Positions 20,531-31,335 of a stretch of 64,000 nt of DNA are shown in pieces (positions within the stretch are counted from its first letter, which is position 1; the number at the start of each line of letters is the position of its first letter). A program made the translations under genes and the position numbers. The stretch is from Sphingomonas sinipercae. GTDB taxonomy: Bacteria; Pseudomonadota; Alphaproteobacteria; Sphingomonadales; Sphingomonadaceae. A model generated the notes under the pieces. It worked only from the letters and a program-made list of their open reading frames with translations. It was not told the DNA's origin and made no database searches. The stretch spans positions 950,501 to 1,014,500 of the forward strand of contig NZ_CP049871.1 of the NCBI RefSeq assembly GCF_011302055.1, in the 5' to 3' direction.

Positions 20531-22821
20531 CGGCGGCGGTCGATGGCCTGGGCGAGGGCGGCATAGAGCTTGCCCATGTCCGAGGACATGAGCGTGACCG
20601 CGATCATCCCGCCGTCGCGCTCCGCAAGCACCCGCCGAAGCATCGATTCGAAGTCGTGGACGTAGCGGTTGACCGACTGCTGGAACTCACCGTCGCCTTC
20701 GTAATGCGACCGGATCGCCCGGCTTTCGCCACCGTCGAGTAGCCGGACCGCGCGGCGGGTGAAGATTCCGCGATTGCCCTTCAGGTAGGAATCCCAGGCT
20801 TTTTCATCGACTTCGTCGGACAGGATCTTGCCGACGTCGATCGATGCCGAGTGCATGGAATCGATCAGTAGCGACACGCGCCGGGCAAAGTCCTCGCTGG
20901 CCTTCTCACGGTCCGACTCGCGTTCGCGTTCCAGGTGCTGCTCCAGCGCGTTGGCGCTCTGGCCAAGCGTCAGCATCTGTTGGGTCAGCCGCTCCGTCGC
21001 GTTGCGGGCCGACTCGACCGCACCCGCCGCAATCCCCTCGACTTCGCGCAGCCGCTCCTGGATCGTGTCGGCGATCACCCGTTCCAGCGCCGTTCGCGTG
21101 GCGTCGGACAGCGCTTCGGCGCTTTGCGGGATGACGCTTGCAATCGCTTCGCGCGCCCGCTCGGCAGCGTGGGCAGCGGCTTCCTTGATCTGCACCATCG
21201 CCGTGACCAGCCCAGGCCCCGTCTCCGCGCCGAAGGTTTCGGCCTGTGCGTGCGCCTCTTGGATCGCTTGCGACAATGCCGCCAGCCGGTCCTCCGCGGT
21301 GCCAGTGCCTTCGTCCAGATGCGCGAGCAACGCCGAAAGCCGGTCCTGCTGCTCGCCGATGCCGTCGGCGCCCGCGACGATCCGCTCGCTCGCTTCGCGG
21401 CTGGCGTCGCGCAGCCATTCGACTTCGGGGCGTAAGCGCCCGGTCGATTCCGCAAGCCGGTCGGCATCGCCCAAGGCGCCGCCAAGCGCTCCACCAAGTT
21501 CGTCGCGCACGTTCGCGCACAGCCGGTCGATGCCGCTGCGCAGCGCGTCCGTGCGATCGACGAGCAAGGAGATCGTCTGGTCCTGCCCCTCGGCCGCCTG
21601 GGCGAGGCCCTCGAGCTCGATCCGCGATCGGCCCAGTGCCTTGACGAAACGGCTGGCCCGCTCGTCGCCGCTCTCGCTGAGGGCGGCAAAGCGCTGCTCC
21701 AGGTCGCCAAGCGCCAGGTCGATGCCGGCGACCATGCGCTGCGACGTGCGTTCCTGCTCGGCAACCTGCGCGGACAGGGTTTCAAGCGCGCTGTTCGCGG
21801 CATTGAGGTTGCTTCCCAGCGCCTGCGACGCTTCGACCCCGGCCCGGCCGAAGCCGGCGGAAGCTTGCGCCACCAGCGCCGATACGGCCGCGCTTTGCGA
21901 ATCGATGCCGGTGCGGATCTGCGCCAGCGAGTCCGCTGTCCGCTCGAGCAAGGCATCGACGGCGGCGGTAAAGCGCGACTCGGCATCGCCGACCTGCGCG
22001 GCCGCCGCGGCGCCGGCGCTTTCGATATGGGTGAGATGCGCGACCATCCGTTGGGCGGCGGCGGCGACGATCTCGTCGGCTTCCCGCGTTCGCGCGCCGA
22101 TCGCGGTCACTTGCTCCGAGAAATCGGCGGCGCGGCCGGCGGTTTCGGTGCCGCAGGCGCGCAGCTCATCCGACATCGAACGGAAATGCTGCTCGGCGCG
22201 CGGCAAATCCTCGAGCATCACGGCCAGGTCGTTGCGGGCCGATTCGGCGGCGCGGTCGAACAGTATTGCCTGCTGCGCCAGTTTCTCGGTGCGTGCGCCC
22301 AGTTCGCCGCTGGTGGCGCCAAGCCGCGCCGTCGTCTCGTCGCCAAGGCGCATCAGGTTTTCGGCCATCGCGCTCAGCTCGCTGCGGCTGTCGCCAATCC
22401 GCTGCGAGAGGACGCCGAGCAGCCCTTCGAGCGAGCGCGCCTCGGCCCGCATTGCCACGACCGAACGGGTGAACCGCTCCGCTTCCTTGCGGCGGGTCCG
22501 GCCGAACATCAGCCAGACAAGGCCCAGCAGCGCCAGTGGGCCGGCCGCGACCGCGACCCATTGGGCGATAGCTGGCGACGTCAGCGCCTCGCGGGCAAGC
22601 GCCCGGCCCGCCGACCAGGCGGTGTAACCGATCCACAAGGCGGCGAGTAGCGACAATGCCCAGCCAAGCACGGCCCGCCCGCCGGCGCCATGGAGGTCGC
22701 CTTCCGCCCGGCTCTCGTCCCAGCGCAGGGTGTCGAAGCCTTCGTCCAGGCTCTCGCCCATCGGCATTGGCTCCTCGCGGAGAGGGGGCTCGGACGGCGC
22801 GTGCGGCTGCGGGTTAATCAT
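20527..22821 (-). CDS. Large membrane-anchored coiled-coil protein
   Basis: A 764-residue protein with two N-terminal transmembrane helices (about residues 51-70 and 84-106), then about 530 residues of almost continuous helical heptad sequence rich in Ala, Glu, Arg and Ser, and a more globular C-terminal region of about 120 residues that ends in LAQAIDRRR. It resembles the apolipoprotein-like or MCP-like coiled-coil membrane proteins seen in sphingomonads, but I see no receptor or enzymatic signature and assign no function. I chose ATG 22821 because the 30 extra upstream codons overlap the divergent gene's promoter region. The stop shares bases with the DUF1467 stop. Confidence 0.75.
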   Translation of the reverse strand: MINPQPHAPSEPPLREEPMPMGESLDEGFDTLRWDESRAEGDLHGAGGRAVLGWALSLLAALWIGYTAWSAGRALAREALTSPAIAQWVAVAAGPLALLGLVWLMFGRTRRKEAERFTRSVVAMRAEARSLEGLLGVLSQRIGDSRSELSAMAENLMRLGDETTARLGATSGELGARTEKLAQQAILFDRAAESARNDLAVMLEDLPRAEQHFRSMSDELRACGTETAGRAADFSEQVTAIGARTREADEIVAAAAQRMVAHLTHIESAGAAAAAQVGDAESRFTAAVDALLERTADSLAQIRTGIDSQSAAVSALVAQASAGFGRAGVEASQALGSNLNAANSALETLSAQVAEQERTSQRMVAGIDLALGDLEQRFAALSESGDERASRFVKALGRSRIELEGLAQAAEGQDQTISLLVDRTDALRSGIDRLCANVRDELGGALGGALGDADRLAESTGRLRPEVEWLRDASREASERIVAGADGIGEQQDRLSALLAHLDEGTGTAEDRLAALSQAIQEAHAQAETFGAETGPGLVTAMVQIKEAAAHAAERAREAIASVIPQSAEALSDATRTALERVIADTIQERLREVEGIAAGAVESARNATERLTQQMLTLGQSANALEQHLERERESDREKASEDFARRVSLLIDSMHSASIDVGKILSDEVDEKAWDSYLKGNRGIFTRRAVRLLDGGESRAIRSHYEGDGEFQQSVNRYVHDFESMLRRVLAERDGGMIAVTLMSSDMGKLYAALAQAIDRRR

Positions 22822-22891
22822 GGTCGTGCAGTTTACCACCTTTGACCGCGCGCGAAAGCGATTAGAACGTGGGTCAGGATCGGGGAGGGAC

Positions 22892-24091
22892 ATGGGGCTC
22901 GGCGCTCTCATCGGAGCTTATCAGGAAGACGATTCCGGCGGCTTGCGCGCATTGCTTCCGCTCGCCGGCAGGACCCTGCTCGAATATCAGGTGCGCTGCG
23001 CCGCTGCCGCCGGCGCCGCACCCATCGTCGTCCTGGTCGACCGGATCCCGCCGGCGCTCAACGAGGCCTTGGAGCGGCTCGAAGGCGAACGCCTGCCGGT
23101 GACCGCCGTCACCGATGCTAATGAGGCCGCCAGTCGCTTCGGCGCGGGCGACCTCGTCCTGCTGCTCGCCGATGGGGTCGCGGCCCCGCCCGAGCTCGTT
23201 GCCGCCGCCGCCGCGGAGGAAGAGCCGACCGTGCTCACCCTTCCGGACGATCCCGACCATGCCGAATTCGAACGCCTCGACGCGGCGTCCCGCTGGTCGG
23301 GCATTGCCGTCGTCGATGCGCAGGCAATCGGCGCCACCGCCGCCATGCTTGGCGATTGGGACCTGCAATCGACCCTGCTTCGCCGAACGCTCCAGTCGGG
23401 CGCGCGACTGTTGGCGATTGCCCCCGGAGCGGCGGAACCGGTGCTCGCTTTTTCGGCGGACGATATCCACGCGCTCGACCGCCAGCTGATCGTCTCCTCG
23501 CGCCGCGGCAGGCGCGACTGGGCGAGCCGCTTCGTGCTGCCCTTGGTCGAGGACTTCGCCACCGAATCGCTGCTCGCGACGCGAATCGCGCCGGAACGGC
23601 TGATTGCCGCCGCTGTGCTGGTGACGATCGGCGCCGCGGCGGCTTTCCTGCTCGGCTGGCGATGGGTTGGCCTCGCCATGCTGGTCGTGTCCACGCCACT
23701 GGACCTGATTGCCCGCCGCCTCGCCGCGCTTCGCCTGCGTCCATTGTCGGTACGCTCCCATGCGCGGCGACTGCTGTGGCCCGCCGCCGGCTTGGCGATG
23801 CTCGCCCTCGGCTGGTGGATATGGCGCGATGACGGACAGTGGGGCGCGCTGCTGGCCGCCGCCGTCGCGGCTGCCTTTGCGGAGGCTTTCAGGGTCGAAC
23901 GGGGCAGGACCGAGCTGCCGGGCCAATTGTGGCTCTTCAGCCGTCGCAACGCGATCCTCGGCTTCGTTCCGTTTGCCGCGTTCGGCCTGTGGACACTGGG
24001 GCTGGTCGCGCTCGCCATTTATGCCGCGGTCAGTTTCTTCATCGCCCAGTTCGCGCAACATCGTTTAGGCGCGGAGTTGACCGCGCGTTAA
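22892..24091 (+). CDS. Nucleotidyltransferase-like / membrane fusion with degenerate CDP-alcohol phosphotransferase motif
   Basis: A 399-residue protein. Residues about 1-190 resemble a MobA-like nucleotidyltransferase (MGLGALIGAY and an Ala-rich Rossmann-type pattern), but the usual glycine-rich NTP loop with Lys is not evident. Residues about 210-395 form four to six helices. The order, ATRIAPERL then helices then STPLDLIARRLAALRLRP, lines up with the start and active-site region of CDP-alcohol phosphatidyltransferases, yet the DGxxAR...G...D...D catalytic motif is reduced to a single D. It may be a pseudo-enzyme relative of fused inositol-phosphate cytidylyltransferase/phosphotransferases. 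Start ATG 22892 follows GGGAGG (22883-22888). Confidence 0.6.
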   Translation: MGLGALIGAYQEDDSGGLRALLPLAGRTLLEYQVRCAAAAGAAPIVVLVDRIPPALNEALERLEGERLPVTAVTDANEAASRFGAGDLVLLLADGVAAPPELVAAAAAEEEPTVLTLPDDPDHAEFERLDAASRWSGIAVVDAQAIGATAAMLGDWDLQSTLLRRTLQSGARLLAIAPGAAEPVLAFSADDIHALDRQLIVSSRRGRRDWASRFVLPLVEDFATESLLATRIAPERLIAAAVLVTIGAAAAFLLGWRWVGLAMLVVSTPLDLIARRLAALRLRPLSVRSHARRLLWPAAGLAMLALGWWIWRDDGQWGALLAAAVAAAFAEAFRVERGRTELPGQLWLFSRRNAILGFVPFAAFGLWTLGLVALAIYAAVSFFIAQFAQHRLGAELTAR

Positions 24092-24106
24092 CGTCGTTCG
24101 GATACT
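24077..24106 (+). promoter_or_regulatory. Candidate promoter for the DUF2336/kinase pair
   Basis: TTGACC (24077-24082), an 18-nt spacer and GATACT (24101-24106) resemble a sigma-70 promoter placed over the end of the preceding gene. The predicted transcription start would be only a few bases before ATG 24116, so a nearly leaderless transcript would result. This is a pattern match only. Confidence 0.25.
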
Positions 24107-24115
24107 GAAGGTGCG

Positions 24116-25144
24116 ATGGTGCCGATTGAATGGCCAATCGCTGGCCGGTCCGACGACCGTGGCCAACTTGCCGCGCGCCGCGCGGGCAGCGACCGCTTGT
24201 CCGTCGTCCGCGCCGATTTCTTCCTCGATTCCGGCCAGCGCCTGACCGAGCAGGAACGCTCGCTGATGACGGCGATGCTCGGCGATCTCGTCCAGGTCAT
24301 TGCCGACGAAATCGCCGCCGAGCTTGCGCTGGACCAGGACGGCGACGGCGACTTCGCGTTGCTCGAACACTTATCGGCGACAGGCTTGCTCGACCTGCCG
24401 CCGCTGATTGCCGCGCTGCTCCGCCGTGCGGAGGAGCAGCGGGTCATTTCCGTCATTCGCGCCCGACAGGCCGGGAACGGCCGCCGTTTCCTGCACCGGC
24501 TGGTGGCTGATGCGGATCCCGATGTTGCCGCTGCGGCGATGGCGCTGGTGCTTGCCCGAAGCCGCCGGCGCGACCGCTTCGACTCCCCGCGAATCGATCT
24601 TGACGACGTGCCGGCGGAAGCGGTCGTCACCTTGGTCTATCGGATCGCCGCCGCCATTGGCCGCCGCTCTGGCACGCCGGAGCGGAGCCTGACCGACGCC
24701 GCGGCGAAAATCCTGTCCGGCCACGACGAAGGCAAGCGGCTGGAAGCGCTCAACTTCGGCCTCGTCCATGCGCTCGACCGGGCCGGCCGGCTCGACGAAG
24801 CAGCGATTGCGATGGCCTTTGACGATGGCGAGGCCTTCATCGGAGTCGAAGCGCTCGCCCGCGCCGCCGGGATCGAATTCGAGACCGCCTGGTCGCTGTT
24901 CGTGGCCGGCGCTCCGGGGCTGGCGCGCCTGCTGCGGCTATCCGGCGTCTCCCGGCAGGCTGCGGCCGAATTGCTGTCCGGCCTTGGCGATTTCATTCCC
25001 GGCGGGCCGGGCGAGACCATCGCCGACTTTGATTCGCTGTCCGAGGAGCAGGTCGCCGGCCTGCGCGCCTGGCTTCGGCTCCATCCCGCCTATCGCGACG
25101 CCGCGATCGCGTTGAAAGAATCCGATGGCCACGCGCCCGACTGA
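24116..25144 (+). CDS. DUF2336 domain protein
   Basis: A 342-residue, mostly helical, HEAT-like protein matching the general pattern of DUF2336, an alphaproteobacterial family of unknown function often found with signalling genes. Motif-like stretches are FLDSGQRLTEQERSLM near residue 36 and later repeats with the pattern LxxLVADADPDVAAAAM. It overlaps the following kinase-like gene by 20 nt, so the two are probably cotranslated and may act together. No catalytic motif is visible. Confidence 0.7.
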   Translation: MVPIEWPIAGRSDDRGQLAARRAGSDRLSVVRADFFLDSGQRLTEQERSLMTAMLGDLVQVIADEIAAELALDQDGDGDFALLEHLSATGLLDLPPLIAALLRRAEEQRVISVIRARQAGNGRRFLHRLVADADPDVAAAAMALVLARSRRRDRFDSPRIDLDDVPAEAVVTLVYRIAAAIGRRSGTPERSLTDAAAKILSGHDEGKRLEALNFGLVHALDRAGRLDEAAIAMAFDDGEAFIGVEALARAAGIEFETAWSLFVAGAPGLARLLRLSGVSRQAAAELLSGLGDFIPGGPGETIADFDSLSEEQVAGLRAWLRLHPAYRDAAIALKESDGHAPD

Positions 25145-26441
25145 TCGGCAGCCGGTAAGGGGCCGGGTCGACGGCCACGGCCGGCTTGTCTCTGCTGAGC
25201 CGCAGCTTGCGCGGCTGCAGCAGGAGGCCGGTTCGCGGATCGGCGCGCCGCTTGCCGTCCCGCAGCTCGCAGCCATTGCCCGGATCGCGCACCAGCTCCA
25301 GATTCCGGTCTCGCGCCGGGCGGTCGCCGCTGCTGCAAGGCAGGACATCGACATGTGGGTGCGCGCGGTGCCCGAAGGCGATGAGGTGATGCTGACCATC
25401 GAGCGATGGGAGCCGCGACCGCCGCGCCAACCGAGGCTTGCGACCGTCGGTGGAATCGAACCGGCGCCCAAGACTGGCCCCGCTCATTGGCGCCTGGACG
25501 AGCAGCTTCGCGTTGCCGAACTCTCCCCGGCTGCCGCCGACCTGTTTGGCGTCGATGCCGCTGACGCCGCCGGGCAATCGCTGACCCGGCTGGTCAGGCT
25601 GGAAGAGGCTGAGGATGGCGCGATGCCGCTGCTCGAAGCGCTTGCGCGCCGCGCTGCGTTCGATGCGCAACCGGTTCGCCGGCGCGGCGATGACCTTCGC
25701 CTGCTGCTGACCGGGGAACCGGTGTTCGACGAACAAGGGGGCTTTTCCGGCTTTCACGGCACCCTGCGCGGCGAAGAGCAGGCTGTTCCCGAGACGTCCG
25801 CGATCGTCGATCCGGCGATGAACGAGGTCCTCCGCTCGCCGCTCAAGCACATCATCGAAAGCGCCGACCGGATGGCCGGCGGCGCCGACGGGCCGCTGCG
25901 CCGCGAATATGAAGATTATGCCGCCGACATTTCGGCCGCCGCGCATCACCTGCTCTCGGTCGTTCGCGGCATCAGCGAGGAAGCGCGCGGGCGCCGGGCG
26001 ACGGTCGACCTGGTCGAACTTGTTTCAGAAGCCGTCGGGCTGGTCGATTCCATCGCTACGGAGCGCCAGGTCGCGGTCGGGGTCGAGCACGCCGCCGGCT
26101 GCACCGCGCGCGGCGAATCGCGCAGCATCATCCAGATCCTGGTGAATTTGGTCGGCAATGGCGTCCGCTATTCCTACGAACGCGGCACGGTCACCGTTTC
26201 GTTCGAGCGTTCGGGGGACCAGGCGATCGTCCATGTCGCCGACGACGGCCCCGGCATCGACGCCGCCGACCAGGAACGCATTTTCGAACGCTTCGAACAG
26301 GCGGGGCAGGGCACGGGCCAGGGCACGGGCCTGGGCCTTGCCATTTCCCGCCGCCTTGCTCGTCAGATGGGCGGCGACATTTTGCTCGCCAGCCGGCCGG
26401 GCGTCGGCTCGCGCTTCAGCCTGGTGCTGCCCGCCGCCTAG
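25125..26441 (+). CDS. PAS-containing histidine-kinase-like protein lacking the canonical phospho-acceptor His
   Basis: A 438-residue soluble protein: a variable N-terminus, a PAS-like region (about residues 120-215), a dimerisation-helix pair (about 228-290) and a HATPase_c domain (about 310-438). The ATPase motifs look intact: N-box [13 protein letters not shown]1 DDGPGID and G2 GTGLGLAI. The H-box, normally HELRTPL, reads NEVLRSPL, with Asn where His is expected and one extra residue; a His occurs five residues further on in PLKHII. It may be an allosteric pseudokinase or use another His. No response regulator is adjacent; the DUF2336 gene overlaps it upstream. Confidence 0.75.
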   Translation: MATRPTDRQPVRGRVDGHGRLVSAEPQLARLQQEAGSRIGAPLAVPQLAAIARIAHQLQIPVSRRAVAAAARQDIDMWVRAVPEGDEVMLTIERWEPRPPRQPRLATVGGIEPAPKTGPAHWRLDEQLRVAELSPAAADLFGVDAADAAGQSLTRLVRLEEAEDGAMPLLEALARRAAFDAQPVRRRGDDLRLLLTGEPVFDEQGGFSGFHGTLRGEEQAVPETSAIVDPAMNEVLRSPLKHIIESADRMAGGADGPLRREYEDYAADISAAAHHLLSVVRGISEEARGRRATVDLVELVSEAVGLVDSIATERQVAVGVEHAAGCTARGESRSIIQILVNLVGNGVRYSYERGTVTVSFERSGDQAIVHVADDGPGIDAADQERIFERFEQAGQGTGQGTGLGLAISRRLARQMGGDILLASRPGVGSRFSLVLPAA

Positions 26442-27724
26442 CGCTGGCCGACCGGGACGTAGTCCCGCTGGGTCGCGCCGACGTACAGCTGGCGCGGCCG
26501 GCCGATCTTCTGTTCGGGATCGGAAATCATCTCGTTCCACTGCGCCACCCAGCCGACGGTCCGGGCAAGGGCGAACAGGGCAGTGAACATGTCCGTCGGG
26601 AAACCGATCGCGTTCAGGATCACGCCCGAATAGAAATCGACGTTCGGATACAGCTTCTTCTCGACGAAATAATCGTCGTGGAGCGCGATCTGCTCGAGCT
26701 CCTTGGCGACGTCGAGCACGGGGTCGGAGATGTTGAGCTCTTTCAGAACCTCGTCGGCGGTCTGCTGCATCACCTTCGCGCGCGGGTCGTAATTCTTGTA
26801 GACGCGGTGGCCGAAGCCCATCAGGCGGAACGGGTCGTTCTTGTCCTTGGCGCGGGCGATGTAGTCGGGGATGCGCTTCACGTCGCCGATCTCGCGCAGC
26901 ATGTTGAGCGCCGCTTCGTTGGCGCCGCCATGCGCCGGCCCCCACAGGCAGGCGATGCCCGCGGCGATACAGGCGAACGGGTTCGCGCCCGACGATCCCG
27001 CCAGGCGGACGGTCGACGTCGACGCATTCTGCTCATGGTCGGCGTGGAGGATGAAGATCCGCCGCATCGCCCGCTCGATCACCGGGTTGATTTCATACGC
27101 CTCGGCCGGGACGCCGAACGTCATGCGCAGGAAATTCCCGGTGTAGGTCAGGCTGTTGTCCGGGAACATGAACGGCTGGCCCATCGAATATTTGAAGGCC
27201 ATCGCGGTCAGCGTCGGCATTTTCGCGATCAGCCGGTGCGACGCGATCATCCGCTGTTCCGGGTCGGTGATATCGGTGCTGTCGTGATAGAAAGCGGATA
27301 AAGCGCCGACGACGCCGCACATGATCGCCATCGGATGGGCGTCGCGCCGGAACCCGCGGAAGAAGGTCGCCAGCTGCTCGTGCACCATGGTGTGGCGCGA
27401 AATGGTGTAGGTGAAGGTCGACAGCTCGTCCGCGGTCGGCAGTTCGCCGTGGATCAGCAGGTAAGCGACTTCCATGAAGGTCGAATGCTCGGCCAGCTGG
27501 TCGATCGGATAGCCGCGGTGAAGCAGGATGCCTTCTTCGCCGTCGATATAGGTGATCGCGCTCTGGCAGCTTGCGGTCGAGGTAAAGCCCGGATCGTAGG
27601 TGAAACGCCCGGTCTGGCCGTAGAACTTCCGGATATCGACGACCTCCGGCCCGACGGTACCTGGAAGCACGGGGTAGTCCCACTGCTCCGCGCCGGTTTT
27701 CATGGTCATCGTCTTCTCGGTCAT
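26438..27724 (-). CDS. gltA: Citrate synthase
   Basis: Condenses oxaloacetate and acetyl-CoA to citrate in the TCA cycle. It is the hexameric Gram-negative type II form of 428 residues. Active-site regions are present: [27 protein letters not shown] and [16 protein letters not shown] with the catalytic His and, later, the Asp of the DFYSG segment. ATG 27724 overlaps the gltX stop (ATGA), so the two genes are cotranscribed. The stop shares CTAG with the convergent kinase-like gene. Confidence 0.97.
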   Translation of the reverse strand: MTEKTMTMKTGAEQWDYPVLPGTVGPEVVDIRKFYGQTGRFTYDPGFTSTASCQSAITYIDGEEGILLHRGYPIDQLAEHSTFMEVAYLLIHGELPTADELSTFTYTISRHTMVHEQLATFFRGFRRDAHPMAIMCGVVGALSAFYHDSTDITDPEQRMIASHRLIAKMPTLTAMAFKYSMGQPFMFPDNSLTYTGNFLRMTFGVPAEAYEINPVIERAMRRIFILHADHEQNASTSTVRLAGSSGANPFACIAAGIACLWGPAHGGANEAALNMLREIGDVKRIPDYIARAKDKNDPFRLMGFGHRVYKNYDPRAKVMQQTADEVLKELNISDPVLDVAKELEQIALHDDYFVEKKLYPNVDFYSGVILNAIGFPTDMFTALFALARTVGWVAQWNEMISDPEQKIGRPRQLYVGATQRDYVPVGQR

Positions 27725-29127
27725 TCGTTCGGCTCCACCATCTGATCGGCTATTCGGGCGAGGGCCTCGCCCTGCCCCAGCAATACGAGAACGTCAAAAA
27801 TGCCCGGGCTGGTCGTCCGCCCGATCAGCGCCGCGCGCAGAGGCTGGGCCAGCTTGCCCAGCTTGACGCCTGCGCCGTCGGCAACTGCGCGGATAGCGGC
27901 TTCGACCGCATCATGGTTCCATTCGCCGACGCCCGACAGCGCCTGGTGGGCGGAGGCGAGCAGCTTGCGCGCTTCGTCGCCCAGCAATGCGGAAGCCGCC
28001 TCGTCGACGTCGAGCGGGCGCTGGGCGAACAGGAATTTCGCACCGTCGGCGAGCTGGTGAACGGTGGTCGCACGCGCCTTCAGCTCCGGCATCGCACGGA
28101 CCAGCAGCTCCAGGTCCGCGCTCGGCCCCAACTGCGCCGCGACCATGTCGGCCAGCCGCCGGTCGTCGGCTTCGCGGATGTAATGGCCGTTGAGGTTTTC
28201 GAGTTTCTTGAAGTCGAAGCGCGAAGGCGACTTGCCGACATGGTCGAGGTCGAACCATTCGATCGCCTGTTCGCGGCTGATGATTTCGTCGTCGCCATGG
28301 CCCCAGCCAAGCCGCAGCAGGTAATTGGAGACGGCTTCGGGCAGGTAGCCGAGCTCATCGCGATAGGAATCGACGCCAAGCGCGCCGTGCCGCTTCGACA
28401 GCTTGGCCCCATCGGCACCGTGGATCAGGGGCACGTGGGCATAGACCGGTTCCGGCCACTCCATGCCCTTGATGATCGCCAGTTGGCGGAAGGCGTTGTT
28501 AAGGTGGTCGTCGCCGCGGATCACGTGGGTCACGCCCATGTCATGGTCATCGACCACCACTGCAAGCATGTAGGTCGGGCTGCCGTCCGAACGCAGCAGG
28601 ATGAAATCGTCCAGCTCGCTGTTTTGGACGACGACGCGGCCCTGCACCTTGTCCTCGATGACCGTCTCGCCCTCGCGCGGAGCCTTTAGCCGGATCACGA
28701 AAGCGCCGTCGCCTTCCTTGCCGGAATCGCGCCACGGGCTGTCGATTCGGAACGGGCGTCGCTCGGACTGGGCCTTTTCGCGCTGCGCGGCCAGTTCTTC
28801 CTGGCTCATCCAGCAGCGGTAGGCATGGCCGCGCTCGAGCAATTGGTGTGCCACTTCCGCATGGCGGGCCCAGAATTGCGACTGGTAATATTCGTGCCCG
28901 TCCCAATCGAGGCCGAGCCAGCGCATCCCGTCCAGGATCGCGTCGATCGCCTCGGTCGTGGACCGCGCCTTGTCGGTGTCTTCGATGCGCAGCAGGAACT
29001 TGCCGCCGTGGTGCCGTGCGAACAGCCAGTTGAACAGGGCGGTGCGCGCACCGCCGATGTGCAGGAACCCGGTGGGGGAGGGCGCGAAGCGGGTGACCAC
29101 GGACGTCGTATTGGTGCTTGCGCTCAA
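27721..29127 (-). CDS. gltX: Glutamate--tRNA ligase
   Basis: Class I aminoacyl-tRNA synthetase that charges tRNA-Glu and, in bacteria lacking GlnRS, often tRNA-Gln as well. The nucleotide-binding motifs are [12 protein letters not shown] (HIGH equivalent, residues 21-31) and KLSKRHGA (KMSKS equivalent). The length of 468 is normal. ATG 29127 sits opposite the 5' end of comEC, so its promoter must overlap the comEC leader region. Confidence 0.97.
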   Translation of the reverse strand: MSASTNTTSVVTRFAPSPTGFLHIGGARTALFNWLFARHHGGKFLLRIEDTDKARSTTEAIDAILDGMRWLGLDWDGHEYYQSQFWARHAEVAHQLLERGHAYRCWMSQEELAAQREKAQSERRPFRIDSPWRDSGKEGDGAFVIRLKAPREGETVIEDKVQGRVVVQNSELDDFILLRSDGSPTYMLAVVVDDHDMGVTHVIRGDDHLNNAFRQLAIIKGMEWPEPVYAHVPLIHGADGAKLSKRHGALGVDSYRDELGYLPEAVSNYLLRLGWGHGDDEIISREQAIEWFDLDHVGKSPSRFDFKKLENLNGHYIREADDRRLADMVAAQLGPSADLELLVRAMPELKARATTVHQLADGAKFLFAQRPLDVDEAASALLGDEARKLLASAHQALSGVGEWNHDAVEAAIRAVADGAGVKLGKLAQPLRAALIGRTTSPGIFDVLVLLGQGEALARIADQMVEPNE

Positions 29128-29156
29128 GCCCGCTTTCCTCTTCTTCTCATGCTGCA

Positions 29157-31331
29157 GTGCAATGGACGAGCGCCCCTAACATAGCGGGTGCGCCTCTTCC
29201 ACAGCGTGCTCGGGGCTTTTGGAAGGCGCGCGCAAGCGCAGCGAAAGAGGGGGTGGAAAGCTTCCTCGAGGCGGAGCGCGCCCAGCTTCCGCCTTGGGTC
29301 GTCGTTGGCTTCGGGCTCGGCATCGCCCTCTGGTTTTGGCTCGACACGCCCGTGCAGTGGTTCGCCGTCCTGGCGCTGTCGAGCGGAGTCGGGATCCTCG
29401 GTTTCGCCATGGTCGGAGGCAGGGCGGAGCGCGCCGCCGGCTGGTTCGCGCTAGCCCTGGCGCTCGGCTGCGCGCTGATCTGGACGCGGTCGGAATGGGT
29501 CCGCGCGCCACGGCTGGAGCGCCCGGTCGTCACCAGCTTTCAAGCAACCGTCGAACGCGTCGAGCCACTCGTTGCCAAGGGCGCCGTTCGGCTGACCCTG
29601 GCGCCGCGCGATCCCGCCATTCCTCCCCGCGTGCGGGTCAGCCTGAAAGCGAGGGACGAGCCGCCCGGGCTTTCACCGGGCGCGCTGGTCCAGCTTCGCG
29701 CCCGGATCGCGCCGCCGCCGCAAATGGCCATGCCCGGGGGTTACGATTTCGCCCGCGACGCCTGGTTCAAACAGATCGGGGGCGTGGGAGCAGCGCTCGG
29801 CCCGGTGACGGTGCTCGCACCCGGCAAGTCGGGCGGCCTCGACCGCCTTCGCGACCGGCTCGGCGAACATATCCGCGGCCGCTTGCCCGGGCGGGAAGGC
29901 GGCATCGCCACCGCGCTTGCCAACGGCGACCAGAATGCGGTCGGCGAGGCGGATGCCGAAGCGATGCGTCGCAGCGGCCTGACGCACTTGCTGTCGGTCA
30001 GCGGCCTGCACATTGCGGCGGTGATCGGCGCGGTAATGCTGCTGACGCTCAAGCTGCTCGCACTGTCGGAACGGCTCGCGCTCCGCTTCAACCTCGTCCT
30101 CGTCTCGGCCGGCGCCGGGGCGATTGCCGGGGTGGCCTACACTTTGCTGACCGGCGCCCAGGTGCCGACCGTCCGAAGCTGCGTCGTAGCTTTACTGGTC
30201 CTGCTCGGGATTGCGCTCGGCCGCGATGCGTTGAGTATGCGCCTGCTCGCCGTCGCGGCGCTGGTAATCCTGCTGGTCAAGCCAGAGTCGCTTGCTGGGG
30301 CGAGCTTCCAGCTCAGTTTCGCGGCGGTCGGTGCGATCATCGCGCTCCATTCCACCGGCTGGGCGCGGCGTACGTTCCAGCGGCGCGATGAGGGTGTGGC
30401 GGGGCGTTTCGGGCGCTCCGTCGGCGGGATGGTGGCCACGGGGCTGGCGGTGGAGATCGCGCTGATCCCACTCGCGCTCTACCATTTCCACCGCGCCGGG
30501 CTTTACGGGATTGGCGCCAACCTCGTCGCCATCCCGCTGACCACCTTCGTCATCATGCCGCTGGAGGCGGGCGCGCTCTTCCTCGATTCCCTCGGTCTTG
30601 GCGCGCCTCTCTGGTTCCTCGCCGGCAAGGCGATCGCGCTGCTGCTCTGGATCGCGCACAGCGTCGCCGGGGCCCAGGGCGCCGTTGCAATGCTCGCCCG
30701 GATGCCGACGCTGGCCTTCGCGTCGATGGCGCTTGGCGGCCTGTGGCTGGCGCTTTGGACGACCAGGGTGCGGCTGCTCGGCCTTTACCCGCTTGTGCTC
30801 GGCGCGGCAGCCGCCGCATTTTCGCCGACACCCGACCTGCTCGTCAGCGGCGACGGTCGGCACGTCGCCCTGGTCGCCCAAGATGGGACGCCGCTGCTGC
30901 TGCGGGAACGGACCGGCGACTTCATGCGCGAAGTGATGGCGGAGAGCGCCGGGTTCGACGGCGATCCCGGTGCGCTCGGGGCCGCGCCTTTCGCCACTTG
31001 CTCGACCGACAGCTGCCTCGCCGACATCCGCCGGGGCGACCGTAGCTGGCGGATCATGGCCACGCGCTCGCCCCACCTGCTGGACTGGCGCCAGATGATT
31101 GCCGCCTGCCGTCAGGCCGACGTCGTCATCGCCGACCGCCGGTTGCCGCCGCAATGCCGGCCGCGGTGGCTGAAGCTCGACCGCCCGATGCTTCAGGGCA
31201 TGGGCGCCGCAGCGCTCTACCTCGACGGCGTGCCGCGGATCGACAGCGTCGCGGCGCGGCTGGGCCAGCATCCGTGGGCGACGCTGCGGGAAAAATCGGC
31301 TATGCCCCGCGTCCTCACAGGCAGGAGGTAG
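29157..31331 (+). CDS. comEC: ComEC/Rec2 family DNA-uptake channel protein
   Basis: Inner-membrane competence protein with about ten helices, thought to carry single-stranded DNA into the cytoplasm. It has an N-terminal DUF4131-type region, then the ComEC core with the typical [16 protein letters not shown] segment, and a shortened C-terminal metallo-beta-lactamase-like region that lacks an obvious HxHxDH motif. The start is uncertain: TTG 29118 overlaps divergent gltX, GTG 29157 is used here, and GTG 29253 gives a protein beginning near the family-like [11 protein letters not shown]. About 724 residues from 29157. No other competence genes are in the window. Confidence 0.85.
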   Translation: MQWTSAPNIAGAPLPQRARGFWKARASAAKEGVESFLEAERAQLPPWVVVGFGLGIALWFWLDTPVQWFAVLALSSGVGILGFAMVGGRAERAAGWFALALALGCALIWTRSEWVRAPRLERPVVTSFQATVERVEPLVAKGAVRLTLAPRDPAIPPRVRVSLKARDEPPGLSPGALVQLRARIAPPPQMAMPGGYDFARDAWFKQIGGVGAALGPVTVLAPGKSGGLDRLRDRLGEHIRGRLPGREGGIATALANGDQNAVGEADAEAMRRSGLTHLLSVSGLHIAAVIGAVMLLTLKLLALSERLALRFNLVLVSAGAGAIAGVAYTLLTGAQVPTVRSCVVALLVLLGIALGRDALSMRLLAVAALVILLVKPESLAGASFQLSFAAVGAIIALHSTGWARRTFQRRDEGVAGRFGRSVGGMVATGLAVEIALIPLALYHFHRAGLYGIGANLVAIPLTTFVIMPLEAGALFLDSLGLGAPLWFLAGKAIALLLWIAHSVAGAQGAVAMLARMPTLAFASMALGGLWLALWTTRVRLLGLYPLVLGAAAAAFSPTPDLLVSGDGRHVALVAQDGTPLLLRERTGDFMREVMAESAGFDGDPGALGAAPFATCSTDSCLADIRRGDRSWRIMATRSPHLLDWRQMIAACRQADVVIADRRLPPQCRPRWLKLDRPMLQGMGAAALYLDGVPRIDSVAARLGQHPWATLREKSAMPRVLTGRR

Positions 31332-31335
31332 GACA

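Noticed and set aside
20828-22627. A 599-codon frame inside the coiled-coil gene on the + strand
   Set aside because: Ser/Arg/Ala-rich shadow with no domain; the minus-strand frame has membrane helices and a coherent heptad pattern.
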